A stretch of DNA of 64,000 nucleotides, taken from Trileptium ribeirensis (taxonomy: Eukaryota > Nematoda > Enoplea > Enoplida > Thoracostomopsidae). Shown piece by piece: positions 20,601-31,696 of the stretch. The stretch is from contig JASANE010019293.1 in NCBI GenBank assembly GCA_030248225.1, forward strand, positions 1 to 64,000, given 5' to 3'. Under the pieces are notes generated by a model that worked only from the letters and a program-made list of their open reading frames with translations, was not told where the DNA came from and made no database searches. Every line of letters begins with the position of its first letter. The first letter of the stretch is position 1. Both the position numbers and the translations under genes were made by a program.

Positions 20601-23600
20601 TTCGATGCAATGGAGAATAGACGTAGTTTGAGAACAACGAATTTGGCAGCGTGACATTTCGCCATATCCTGACTGAATCACGGCATATGGGTAGGCAACA
20701 GGGCAGAGGTGATTACGAACATAGAGAACTCCACCACCCCTTTCACGGCGATCACCGCGGAATAATGTATAACCCGACATCGCGAGCAAATCGTCGGTAT
20801 CATCAGCTTGACTACACGACTCAGTTACTGCCACGACATCAGGATAATTGTTATCACAGACGTAGACATAAAATAGGTGAAATTTATTCATTAAGCTACG
20901 AGCATTTATAAGTAAACAAGTTATATTATTTATTGAAACAGTTTTAGAAAGAGTTTTAAGCAGTTGGATAGATGTGTTTGATCTATCTGTTGAACTAACT
21001 ACGCAGTGGCGGTCCGACCGCTTGTAGAACCGCCTAAAGGGACAAGTTTAGCGTGGCGAATTGTCATAGTATTACCTCCAGCATTTGCTGCACGTAATGC
21101 GCTCACCAAAGCTCGTTGCTTTTTCAGTTGCATCGCTGTTAAATCTGGTTTTATATATACTTTCTTATAATCATTTAAAAAAAATAAGGATTTAGTATTA
21201 CGTAAAGCCTTAGATTTAGATTCAACCGTATCGAGTCGAACCTTAATGGCACGTATCTTTCCCGGAGACTCTGTATATACCCATGCGTTGAGTAGACAGA
21301 GTGGATCCTTCATTAACGTTAACCGCAGCCAGCAGTTATTTAATGACATTGCTCTCATTATCTGTTGAATTGGTTTCGGGAAGCCCGAAAATCATTAAAT
21401 TTTTTCCCTGCGCTTTTGATCATGAAATTCAGCGACAGCATTTTCGATTATAGTAGAAGTATTAAACTCGCTATATGTGGATGATTCTCCTTTTGACCCA
21501 GCTTGGACTGTGGAGACGCTGTAATTCGACGACACCTTAGCTTCCAATTCATTAAACTTTTTCTCGAGGATCGAGTATTTTTCGTTCAGGCTTGCCATAT
21601 TAGCTAATATATTTTTCGCTGTGTCGGTACATACAGAACAAAACCATGTCACCTGAGTGTCCTTTTTCGAAAGCTCGTGGAACATCACTTTCGACAAGCT
21701 TGTACAAACCAAATGAAACGAGCGACGGCACAGTCCAGAACATACCGCACTATCATTGTTATCTAGCCGGATAGTATCGTCACATTTACCGCAGGTTGGA
21801 TTTGCTTCGTCGGTTAAGTTACTATTACGTCTAGTCATAACAGTTTACGCAGTACGACAAACTAATAATAGGTATATCTGAATGCAAATGGGTTAAAACC
21901 AAATATATATATATTGTTTTGATACTTCCACGATTATCAATTCCTGAAGTGTTAATAACGATACCCATTCTGATCGCAAAAACTGTCGGCGGTGCAGGCC
22001 GAAATATGACGAAAATCATTATTACTAGAGAGGTTAATAAGCGTAACGATTCATGCTTTGTGAGACGTATGTATTGTCTGTAAATAGGGTGACAACAGGT
22101 CCTTGCGGTCAGTTCGTATATATCGGGAGATCGGCTTACATTTTTACTTAAGTGAAAAGATCATAATTTGGTTTTTATCCTATATACATGAGTATTTTGA
22201 TGCGAGGTTTTAATTTCATATCCGTTTGGGTATTCTAAGTCGGGAGACATCCGTAGCTACATTCAAAAATGTTAGCCATTACACTGTGGCCAGGATTATT
22301 GGGCGTTCTATTAAATGTTGGCCATTAGGCTGTGGCCAGAATAAATCTACCTCGTAACGATCCAGTATGGATCTGTTACAATATATTAAAGCTGATTTTT
22401 ACGATTAGGCTAAAATAGCTTTGAAAGGTTCAAGGGTTCCTTTTCGAATTCCCCTTACGGGAATTTTTTCTAACTTTTGTAGTGTGTCATATATAAATGT
22501 TACTTTTCTTCAGGCTGCATCATGGTCTCTTGGTTAAATTTAGTGGACTAAGTAAATGCATTATTGGATTATATGATTACACGAGCAACAATGCGATATT
22601 TTTTTGGTATTAATAAATTCCCACTTTAAATATACACGTATGCAGCCACGTCGAAGCTCCGATTGTCCACTCCTTACCGTGAACCATTAGGATTTTATAC
22701 GTTTATAAATCAGAATGCCTGCATTGTGCCTTTAATGTAATTATAGTATTTATGTATCTTATTCATTTATTTATAGCTTGACGCAGTGGCTGAAATTCAG
22801 CAAAAAAGAGTTTTGCGAACTTTGTAACTACAAGTATACATTCTTACCAAGTAAGTGACTAGCATATGTAGTTATATAATGTTTCTTCTGTTAATGCATG
22901 AATAATTTGTAATCATCTACCTAGCAAAGCAAAGTAATAGTTGTTTGAGTATATATATAGATCAAGCCAGGAATTGTACATATGCGTCGCGCATGTAAGA
23001 TTTGTTTAAATCGTTTAATCTTCTTTCTTAAATTAGTGTGCCTTTCGTAAAAACTGGTATGAACTGTTTGTGCAACGGTGGATGGAATAACGATCGTTTG
23101 GCTCTGGGCTTTGTACAGTATAAACTATCCCATTTAGCGAGCAAATAACAACGCACACACAAACGCACGTCGCTCGAGAATCTCGGCAGCGCATCGTATA
23201 GTCATGTACGATATGACAAATGTGTAATTTTGAGAACGATTGTGTTAATATTATGTGTAACAGGTCCAGACTGAATTGTTACGATGTAGATAAATCTTCA
23301 TCCAATTCATCATAGGAAACGTTAAAAAGGCTGTGACTATAAAATACGTTCAAACTGTTAAAACTAGCCTGAATTCATCAATCGTTTCAGATGTGCGTAC
23401 AGACAGGAATTTGATCCGCTGGGTATATGATAACCTGGAATATTGCACCTCATTTTATTTTACGTAATCATTGGACCACTGTCTGCTTGATATTAAACAC
23501 AAACCATTGGGCATTTATTTGTGTATATGTATCAGTGTATATTTATCTTAGTATCTTAGGATCGTGTTTCTATGACCGTATTCATAATTTTATTTGATGA

Positions 23601-26600
23601 AGTTATGACGTTGATAGTAGTATAATTACGTATATATATTTGTATTGCTACTGTCATGGCAGTGCTCGCATTTTATCTTTACAGATATTGGATGCCATCA
23701 GACTACACCAACAATGTTAATTAACTATAATCAAATAAAACTTCCAAGTTAGACCAGGATAAGGAATAGTGGTATGGACTCCTTGGCCCGTGAGGTGACG
23801 GAGCCAACCTCCCCGGGGACCTCAAAGGTAGCATCACTTAGGCTTTGTGCCCAACCACTTTAGTGGGATCCGAACACTTTGTCTTGAACCGTTCCAGCGG
23901 CTTGGTAAGCTCCGTAATCTCATGGGTCTGGCCGTGACAAAATCGAAATACTTGGTTCACCCTTGAGGTTACGATAGCTGGGGTCGTAAGGGCACTGTGT
24001 CTAGAAGTGCGCAGTGCAGCAGCGTTCCTTGTATTACATATGCAGAACAAGAAGTGGTTCTTATCTTGGTACTGAAAGCTGGAAAATTGTTGGGACTGAG
24101 AATTGAATGTGCGAAAACTTAGATTCAATAAACGATATTCTGGGAAATTGATAATATGAAGAAACTGGTAATCTTGCATTGAGGAAAACTGAAATTTGAG
24201 AAATGGAAAACAGAGCAACGCACCTACGCCGCACGATAATCTTGGTTAGCAGAATATCGATTCGCCCTGTATGCTGTGATAAATGTATCAATTTATGTAT
24301 GAAAGGTTATCACATTTAAATCTTGCATCTAACCAACAACAACTATACTTGTATTGGCTTGTTTTTGAAGCATTGCTGTCCAGTAAAAAGAAAATTTATT
24401 CTTACTTACATAATTTCATATTGTTGCTTAAAAGCGAGCTTCATATTTTGTAGATGTAATGTTATCCATTTATATAGATTGTTGCCTAGTTGCCAAATAT
24501 ATTTTGTAGATTCGTATTTATGCTGCTGCTTTTAGTTGTTGATCATTGACAATTTGTAGAAAACTAGTCGTGATTTTAGTTTACCATCCGGAAATGCCGA
24601 AACGCCTTCCGATACGAGAAGTGGTTTTGGGGCTGGCAAAAAATCTTGCGCAAGCGATCCGATTTTGGATACACTACACATTGGTAGCAATCGCATGGCT
24701 GGGTATAGTGCCTCTGAGTGCATGTAAGCGAATTGAATATCATTCCATTACACCCAAGTTTGAGCCAAAGTACTACAGTAATATATGAATGTATAATTTT
24801 TCAGTATAACGGTTGTATAATTTTGCAGTATAACGGTTATATAACTTGCAGTATAACGGTATAAAATATATATGATTATAACTATATATAGCAGATATAT
24901 GTAATGTTCTTCGCAAAAATCAGTATAAAATTGGCAAAATAGGGGAAATTAGGAAAATATGTCGCAAATTAACAAAAACTGGAGAAAATGTTAGCATTAT
25001 TGAAAAACTCAGTTCTTTTAAATTTCAACCTGAGAATAATTTTGAATTCTTGAAAATTTTAAAAATTTACCGTCCCCACTCCGCCGACTACCTAACTCCA
25101 CAAAGGCGACGGACCCTCGACACCTATGATTTATATGTTATGTTGTATATATCTGTTCCATCCAAACTGAAAGAAACACCTACCAGGTGGTGAATTCACA
25201 GACTTGGTGGTGGCTCAGCCAATAAGCCAGGTCATTGATGAAATTTAAAAAATAATGAAAACGATTCTTACAGAAAGTATGCTTTAAAGCCTGTTATTTC
25301 CGTGTAACTATTTAGGTCTTATCTAACGTTTTTGAGCAGTAACCACAGTTTCACCAAAATTGTTTTACCCTTATTACTAGTATCTCGCAAGCGAGGATGA
25401 TGCGGAGCTAGCTTTGTTTCATCTATAGTTAGTTGTCATTATTATGTAATTACTTCTAAAAGGCTTTGTGGTTAATGTATACACCACTTTAATACCTCTC
25501 GGACACATGAAGCCTTGTAATTCTGGTATGATAAAAGTTAAAGAACACCGCATATTATGCTTTTCACGAAGCCTAATAGTAACTTATCTGAACGCGCAGA
25601 AAACAGTACATAACAAAATAAGTGATAATATTCGGTAAATCGGTTTGGAATCTAGATGGTGACACCATCTTATTTAACCTACCGAAAACTTATACAGGCC
25701 GTTCTAAACCCCCCTGAGGGCAATATATAACCGCAGACGGACTATGTGTTTGTCGACTCCAAACACGTTGAAAACCACTGAAAAGACTCGAAATAATCGT
25801 GCTGGACTGTGGACAGCCAAAGCATTGTATTCAGCATGCTGAAAATCCAAATCCTATTCCTGACACCCGGTACGCAATACACAACTAAACAACACTGGGA
25901 ATCCCAGATAGTAGTCCCAAAAAGAAGTGGTAATTAGCAATGTTTGAAGTTCGTGATCACCTGATTTTGTTTTATACGGAGATATGGACCAGTACTCCAT
26001 GGCCAAAGTTGGTCAAATAACCTTAAAAATCATTTTTGGCCATTTTGGCTGATATATTGGTCTGGACTCTTGTTTTCAACTACAGGGCATATTTTTATCA
26101 CAATTATTGTCGAACAATAAAGTTCATAGAAATACATTCATTTGAAGATGACATAAACCGACAGAGGAAAACAAATTTTCAGGAATTTACTTCGCTCTCT
26201 TGGTTGGATTAGTTGTATCTTATCATCCGTTGGTCACCTCCTTGATGCATGTAGAAAAAATCATGATATTGTTTGTTATACGGACTTGAGGCCACTTTAT
26301 CTAACAAGCTAGATGTAAACTGCTGCATCCATCTTCTTGACGTGTGATAAATTCTGAGAAAACTACCTATGCAAACTCAACACACCTGAATGCATACTCA
26401 ACAAGCCCATATTGATATCGACTACCTAGCTACTTACTGGACATAATCATCTGAATGTCAGTTTTTGAAACTATAAATACCTCGGAGCAATTTTTACGAT
26501 ACGTAATACAACACCTCTGATGACGCTGTCTTCGCTTGCAGTAATGTTACTGAAGTTAAAAAATATCTATGTCCAGAATCTTTGGACCTCATTAGATTCC

Positions 26601-27237
26601 GCCAAGGCTGCATTACGAAAAACTCGTCGAAAATATGGCAACTTTTGATTTAATTAGAGCAACAAAATATGACGAACATTATCTTGCTTATAGTTACATA
26701 GTTTGTCCCCAGTCCAATCTTATCCATCAATTGAGGCCACTATCACTACGCTGTCCAGGGACAAAACCGGAATTCTTGTCACGACTAAAAGCGAAAACCA
26801 TGCTGGAAATGGCGTTATAGGCAAAAATCTTATTGAGATTTTAACGTTTTTGGTCCAGGTGTGGTTCAAATATTTTTTATACGAATGTTTATCTTTTTGT
26901 CATTTTCGCTCTGCTCAGCTCATCGTTATTCATACTGGCAGTCACTATAATATAACTAAAGTTTAAGCTTTCAACACTAAAAGATCCTTAGAGACAAGAT
27001 AAGTGTGTTTTTTCACTGACATATTTTAAATTTTCATACAAAAATGTATTGAGCGAGAAGATGTTAACTGACGTCCGTTTTATAGTAAATAGCTGAATTT
27101 GTTTTGTCCAGATATTGAGCTAAATGTTTAATTTTATTTTCAAAATTTTGATTATATATTATAGGTCGCATTTATCGCTGTCTGTTCAAAGGATCTGTTA
27201 GTTCGTTTCTTATGTTGCCGTTTGACATGTTATCTTC
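14436..27237 (+). CDS. MARCH6: MARCH6 (TEB4/Doa10) N-terminus, exons 1-4, partial
   Basis: This encodes the N-terminus of the polytopic ER-membrane E3 ubiquitin ligase MARCH6/TEB4/Doa10, which marks ER proteins for degradation. Exons are 14436-14620, 22777-22850, 24580-24723 and 27165-27237; phases (2, 1, 1, 2) join without stops and every intron is GT-AG. The RING-CH finger is complete: Cys32, Cys35, Cys49, Cys51, His59, Cys62, Cys75, Cys78, with Cys62 made across the exon 1/2 junction. Exon 3 holds the conserved [10 protein letters not shown] segment and first membrane helix (about residues 112-133, [16 protein letters not shown]); exon 4 continues [14 protein letters not shown]. The start is the only Met preceding the RING in frame. 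About 158 of the roughly 900 residues expected are present; exon 5 onward was not found. Confidence 0.95.
17551..17909. repeat. Cluster of short hairpins in the left large repeat
   Basis: Successive perfect or near-perfect hairpins occur: CCAGCG...CGCTGG (17551-17570), ACCAGTG...CACTGGT (17601-17631), GTCCTCAC-TC-GTGAGGAC (17722-17739), a GTGACGG...TGTCAC stem (about 17743-17760) and GTATGGCGAG...CTCGCCATAC (17888-17909). Each has an inverted-copy counterpart at 31339-31696 with changed bases that still pair. Confidence 0.8.
18105..18498. repeat. Spaced GGCC-TTTAT-GGCC hairpins, left copy
   Basis: Four small palindromes occur at 18105-18117, 18327-18339, 18415-18427 and 18482-18498 (AGTGCC-TTTAT-GGCACT). 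Counterparts in the right copy lie near 30734, 30803, 30874, 31072 and 31172. Confidence 0.75.
18614..20891 (-). pseudogene. ORF2 of element B: endonuclease, RT and C-terminus, broken
   Basis: Pieces in order on the - strand: endonuclease start (20891-20454, PDVVAVTES and [17 protein letters not shown]) lacking its catalytic SDH half; linker (20419-20003); RT fingers (20096-19869, [10 protein letters not shown] and [17 protein letters not shown]); RT palm (19836-19504, [15 protein letters not shown]); then a catalytic region near 19470-19490 where FADD is replaced by an FGYD-like sequence; and a long open C-terminal frame (19444-18614) with [22 protein letters not shown] and [24 protein letters not shown], typical of CR1/jockey ORF2 tails. 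Frameshifts and the lost catalytic pair make it inactive. Confidence 0.88.
20999..21838 (-). pseudogene. ORF1 of element B, PHD-type zinc finger
   Basis: The frame 21838-21395 starts with a Met and has a PHD-like zinc finger: CGKC, then [13 protein letters not shown], then WFCSVC, within the first 75 residues, followed by a probable coiled coil ([18 protein letters not shown]). After a frameshift near 21390-21360, 21358-20999 gives the basic C-terminal domain with [15 protein letters not shown] and [14 protein letters not shown]-bearing ORF1 proteins are typical of several CR1/jockey-group elements. It probably binds the element RNA. Confidence 0.82.
22046..22400. repeat. Large hairpin-rich repeat, left copy (inner end)
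   Basis: The sequence past retrotransposon B is again the inverse of the right copy: GAATACCC.AACGG (near 22229), two GGCC-type hairpins at 22273-22291 and 22319-22337, and CGTAACGATCC.GTA.GGATCTGTTACA ending near 22380 (matching 29680-29705). The right copy has ten such hairpins here, the left only two. Confidence 0.82.
22401..22776. other. End of MARCH6 intron 1
   Basis: AT-rich intron sequence with a TTATAG acceptor at 22771-22776. Nothing else recognised. Confidence 0.6.
22777..22850 (+). CDS. MARCH6: MARCH6 exon 2
   Basis: TTATAG acceptor and GTAAGT donor. It supplies the sixth RING-CH ligand with exon 1 and carries [16 protein letters not shown] with the last two Cys ligands. Starts in phase 2, ends in phase 1. 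Confidence 0.95.
22851..23740. other. MARCH6 intron 2, first part
   Basis: AT-rich intron; no repeat or RNA gene recognised. Confidence 0.55.
23741..24037 (+). repeat. Dispersed 300-bp repeat, copy 1
   Basis: About 300 bp matches 37041-37360 in the same orientation. Shared blocks include GACGGAGCC.ACCTCCC, GGGGACCTCAAAGGTAG, CGGCTTG.TAAGCTCCGT and ACGATAGC.GGGGTCGTA. Divergence is substantial. It is GC-richer than its surroundings; no tRNA-type promoter boxes are visible. It may be the 3' fragment of a longer retroelement or a SINE-like unit. Confidence 0.8.
24038..24579. other. MARCH6 intron 2, second part
   Basis: AT-rich intron ending in a GATTTTAG acceptor; no other feature recognised. 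Confidence 0.55.
24580..24723 (+). CDS. MARCH6: MARCH6 exon 3
   Basis: ATTTTAG acceptor and GTAAGC donor. It encodes [16 protein letters not shown], an amphipathic stretch and the first membrane helix with [15 protein letters not shown], which is highly conserved in MARCH6 proteins. Phase 1 at both ends. Confidence 0.96.
24791..24860 (+). repeat. Three tandem 24-bp units with splice-acceptor-like cores
   Basis: The unit GTATAATTTTGCAGTATAACGG (plus TT) is repeated at 24791, 24815 and 24839, with slight variation in the last copy. Each contains a T-run followed by CAG, which looks like a 3' splice site, and the array starts 67 bp after the exon 3 donor. Confidence 0.85.
24861..27164. other. 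MARCH6 intron 3
   Basis: AT-rich sequence; no coding domain, tRNA-like sequence or clear inverted repeat found in 2.3 kb. Confidence 0.5.
27165..27237 (+). CDS. MARCH6: MARCH6 exon 4
   Basis: ATAG acceptor and GTAAGT donor. It encodes [20 protein letters not shown], matching the family segment after the first helix. Phase 1 in, phase 2 out. Confidence 0.95.
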
Positions 27238-29086
27238 GTAAGTTCTCAATAATATGCATTCATTTATTTGATATTTGTTTATACTTATATTTATATTTAT
27301 TTGCCGTTTCGGTCTGACTTATCGATTACCAAACTCAGTTTATTGTTTAATAGCTGCACACTTAATTATAGATACCGCGTTAGCTCATCCTAGTTAATAG
27401 AATTTCAGCTGTTCATAACCAACATCAAAACGATATCGAACTACGCCCGCCCCCTCCCCCAGCCCGCTGTAAACAGACAAAATCGTGGCGTTTTGAACTG
27501 TCTATGAATAAACACTTACATGAAACGGAGCAATAGCTACTTTGGTGTTCTAAATTGAGTTGAAATTTGAGAACATTATTAGTATTGTCCCGCTTCCCAG
27601 AGGGGTAATTTTACGTTAGTTGTAGGTTTAAAGCAATAAAATCAACGTGTTTAATAGTTTAAAAGAACCTATAACTGTTAATATTGAGCGTTTTGGAGTT
27701 TTTTATTTTTTTGCTCGTAGCAAGAAAACCAAAACTCAGAACACAAAAATTTTACATAAAAATTTGTTTTCTTTTCCCCTGTAGGAATAGTTATATTACT
27801 TAATATGTTGGTGGCACCCCATTATGCTTAAAGCTGTATAGTTCCCTTTTTGTCGATTTTGTGTTATTTTGGTTGTCTAATCTTGGAAGTTGCGAAAACA
27901 CAAAGCAATGTTCACAATTAGATTTTATTAGGGGCCGTAGGAACATGGGGCCGCCCCTGCCCCGCATTTCGGCAAAAATAGGATTTCCTCTTATGTCGCA
28001 TGCAATTTTCTTTTACGATCCCTACTTCAGAATAGCGTGCTGAGCCCCTGTTTCAAATAAAATAGCGGACATCTATGAAGACAGTGATGATGTATGATGG
28101 CTGGCGCAAACAAAAAAGCTTTTTGCCAAGCTGAACGCTGTTGAGAAAACTCCATTCCAAATAATTTTTTGAACATTCTTTATAGTTCAACGTTTATGTC
28201 ACATACAATGGTAGAACGTAAGCGTTAAATGAAAAACGAGAACTCCTTGGGATTGTTTGTGATTCGTGAACGTTAAACTAATTCAGTACATGCTTGTCTG
28301 TAGAAATGTTATTATGTTGAAAAACAATTGTATATAAATACATTTTGGCCCTATAAATAGGGTTCGAGTCAGTTTTTTTTAATTTGATCGTATATATATA
28401 TATAATTTGTATATTTAACTAGTTTTTGCTCTGCGCAGTTTAAAACCTATAAAGTCTCAAATGTAGAACATAGATGACCACAGTAAAACAACGCTTTAAC
28501 GCTACATAGAGCTATAATTACGGACAAAATTAACTTTATACAATAGATATATTTTATTGCTTATGGAGATATGGCCGTTGTCGTGTATATATTTCGGGTC
28601 TCATGGGCCGTTTATAAAACACATTTACCTAATCCTACAACAGACATCGACAGTAATAACGCTACATAAAGCTTCATAGATCTTTGCTCACTCTGAATAT
28701 GGAGCCCAATATCACTCATATATCTCCATCAATTACAGAAATATTGGCGTTTTGTAGTATTTTGGGTGTAATAGGATGTTTTGAAATCTTTTTGGAACTT
28801 AATCTTGGATTCCAGACTAGCCTTGTTTAAAACCTTTTTATATAGTTTTGGACTTTAACTGTTCTGCTAAGTGACATTCATTTAGCTGAAACATGTGCAT
28901 CGCTTGTAGAGATACAGCGAAGCTAGGTTTTTTGGGTCCACTGGTGGGTCTGGACCCAAATATTTTTACGTGGACCCAAAAATATTTTGCTGGACCCAGA
29001 GCAGTCTCGGTTTCGGGCTTCTAGGATTTGCAAATAAATTCTATTACAAATTGCAGGGTTTTAGTCGGTCGTGCTTATATGTGTAC
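27238..29086. other. MARCH6 intron 4, first part
   Basis: AT-rich sequence. Around 28920-29000 TGGGTCC/GGACCCA motifs occur in both orientations, giving a local foldback. The expected exon 5 was not found. Confidence 0.45.
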
Positions 29087-29182
29087 CAGGGAGTAACCGG
29101 AATTTCGGTTCCGGCGAAAATCGTGTTCCGGTTGCGGTTCCGGCAAAGGGCAAAACCATAACGGAACCGGAATTTCGGTTTA
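29087..29182. repeat. CAGGGAGTAACCGGAA repeat, copy 1 (hAT-like end)
   Basis: It starts CAGGGAGTAACCGG and continues with repeated GGTTCCGG/CCGGAACC words. Two other places (59036 and 63802) start in the same way. CAGGG is a common start of hAT inverted repeats, so these may be ends of non-autonomous hAT elements; no second end or 8-bp duplication was found here. Confidence 0.55.
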
Positions 29183-29719
29183 AAATATTTTGTAAGAAAT
29201 TTTTCATATTTTTGCTTCATCTGTGGTCCAAAAATTATGTAATATGTACGCAATGACCTAGTTCCAATACAACCAAGCAAAAGAAAAGATTAACTCAGCA
29301 ATTTTCCATGTGAAACGTAAGTAATGCACATAAATTCAGTATGATTTTTTCATCTTAGCCTGCAGGAGTTTGCTAACAAAACAAAGCCAGATCGATGCTT
29401 GTGGCAGCTGTTTTACACGTTCAGAAGTTTGCGAGGTATGTTCCAATTAAACCGGTCCAACTCGGTAACACAGTATGGATTACGTTGAAGTACTTAGCTG
29501 TAAGCTTGGCTAACATAAATTGCGTCAAGCACAAGCCAGTGCACTTGCAAACTTTGTAAATCAGTCTACATTGAAGTAAACTAGCGTTATCTGCAACGCA
29601 GCCATAAACTGCATCCTTGGCAATGAACTGTATTCATTGAAACTGTGCGAGCAGTATAACAGTTGATCTCATTTATAGTGTAACAGATCCTTACGGATCG
29701 TTACGCGGTGGATAATCCT

Positions 29720-30126
29720 GACCACAGCCCAATGGCCAACTTTTACCGAAAACTCATAATCTTGACCACACCATAATGGTCAACATTTACGAAAATCCTG
29801 ACCACACGACAATGGTCAACATTTACGAAAATCCTGACCACACCCCAATGGTTAACATTTTTTCGAACAAAATAAATCTGACCACAGTGCAATGGTCAAC
29901 ATTTTTCCGACCACCAATAATTATGTCCACAGTATAATGGACAACATTTTTTCGAACAAAAATAAATCGGTCCACAGTATAATGGACAACATTTTCCCGA
30001 CTACCAAAAATCCTGTCCATAGTGTAATGGACAACATTTTCCCGAGTACCAAAAAATCCCGACCATAGTGTAATGGTCAACATTTGGTTGAGTTCCCCAA
30101 TAATCATGACCACATGCATAGTGGTC
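29720..30126. repeat. Ten-unit hairpin array (GACCAC...TGGTC type)
   Basis: Ten 18-19-base hairpins start at 29720, 29764, 29800, 29836, 29880, 29925, 29970, 30015, 30061 and 30108, 36-47 bp apart, most followed by CAACATTT. Stems are GACC/GGTC in units 2, 3, 5, 9 and 10 and GTCC/GGAC in units 6-8. In the left large repeat one unit is GGCC/GGCC. The second stem position thus occurs as A-T, T-A and G-C. Confidence 0.9.
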
Positions 30127-31338
30127 GACATTTCCGAATTCTGTCCCCAGTTCTCCCCCAACCTGGAGTACCCAACGGGAGTAGCCCAAAAAGGGTACGG
30201 AATCCACCCTCGCCTTACAATACGTACATTTATGTAAGCAGACTCAATTGATCACAAGCAAATATGTAAACCGAGTTTCTCTATGTACACCCGTTGACCA
30301 TGAAAGCCCTGTTGTCATCTCATATAGAGATCGCCTAATTGGCATAAACGATGAACCACAGTATATACGCGAACCAGTACTTGGAACTACTTGTAAAATC
30401 AATATAGCTATGTAAGCACATAAGTACGATAAATCAGAAATCATCGGGTAAATACGTAGAAAAGTGAAACAGAATTAAAATCAAAGTATATAAGTACGTG
30501 ATCAGAACAGGTTCAATAGCACCACGTTGGAATATATATAGGTAAACGGGATAATTAGGTTCAAAGAGTCCCGCTATGTAACTGACCCGTATTTTCAATA
30601 TTTCGGCTTGCACCGCCGACATGTTTTGATCAAGATGGGTATTACCGTTGCCATTTCAGGAAAGTGATGATTGCTGGAGAATCGTAACCGTTTGTGCCGA
30701 TGTCCATATTCAGCTGTATACATATTGATTGTAGTGCCCCAATGGCACGCTTTGGTACATATATGTTAGCATTTGCATCATTCTTCTATAGTATCATATC
30801 ATTGGCCATAAAGGCACCCTATATATATATGTTTGAATTACGTATCGTTACCATCGTAATTGTTATTCGTTTGATGGCCATAAAGGCACGTTTTGACATA
30901 TATGACCATAATTGTATCTTACGATTGTGTACCATGGAATTGTTGCTATTGTTCGTACATGTTTTAGGTACACGAAACTGCTGATTGATAGGGACAGCAT
31001 TTGTTAACTACGTATATGCATGGTTGTTATATCTATGGGTATATATTCGTACCGCTTGTTGGACGGTAGGAGGCCATAAAAGCGCCGCCCTATTGTCACT
31101 ATGACATATTACTTTATGACCATTTCGTGTTGTATTTATGTCATGATTGTACTATTATATTTGACTGGTCAGGCCATAAAAGCGCCTTTGTTTGGCCAGA
31201 AATTCATGTATACCGTTTGCCGTACTTTGTCGTTATTTTTGTGAATTTTAGGAGGAGTGTAGAGTATTTAACGTGTTTTTAGCAAGGATTATAGGGAATT
31301 TTCACGCATATAAACTGATGTTTATAGGTATAGAACTT

Positions 31339-31696
31339 GAGTATGGCGAGCCCTTGCCATACTCGATTGGTAGAGAATTTTAGGACGGTACGACTCCCCC
31401 GCCGAACCCAGAATAAGAGACTACGTAGGAATTGCCCTACCCCGAGCGGTAGGACCTCAAAACGAGTTGCAAATTTTCTTAGGAGATAGTGGCCGTGACG
31501 GATACCCGTCACGACCGTCCTCATGAATGAGGACTACGAAAAAAGGTGACTGTTCGCCCGAAAACGAACAGCAATTGAGAGAGTTGTCTGAAAATTATAA
31601 GTTCAACGCCGAAATATAAAGTTTACCAGTGCTCGCTACACTGGTAAGTTGTACAACTTTACAAAATATTCTTTACCAGCGTTCAATTTCGCTGGT
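31339..31696. repeat. Cluster of short hairpins in the right large repeat
   Basis: Hairpins GAGTATGGCGAG...TTGCCATACTC (31339-31364), a GTGACGG...CCGTCAC stem (about 31495-31512), GTCCTCAT-GA-ATGAGGAC (31517-31534), TTACCAGTG...CACTGGTAA (31623-31647) and ACCAGCG...CGCTGGT (31675-31696) lie in reversed order relative to 17551-17909, with compensated substitutions. Confidence 0.8.

Larger units (their letters stand above)
18522..22045 (-). mobile_element. Non-LTR retrotransposon B (CR1/jockey-like) inside the left repeat
   Basis: On the - strand the element runs 5' UTR (about 22045-21839), ORF1 (21838-20999), ORF2 (20891-18614) and a 3' UTR ending near 18522 with a GGCATCACT...AGTGATGCC stem-loop and GCCGGTGAGC, the type of 3' end seen in CR1-like elements. 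It splits the left large repeat, whose sequence resumes on both sides (18498 and about 22235), so it inserted after that repeat arrived. Both ORFs are frameshifted and ORF2 has an internal deletion. Confidence 0.85.

Noticed and set aside
29355..29440. Exon-like segment with AG and GTATGT boundaries in correct phase for MARCH6 exon 5
   Set aside because: The translation has no similarity to the MARCH6 region after exon 4; an open 80-bp stretch is expected by chance.
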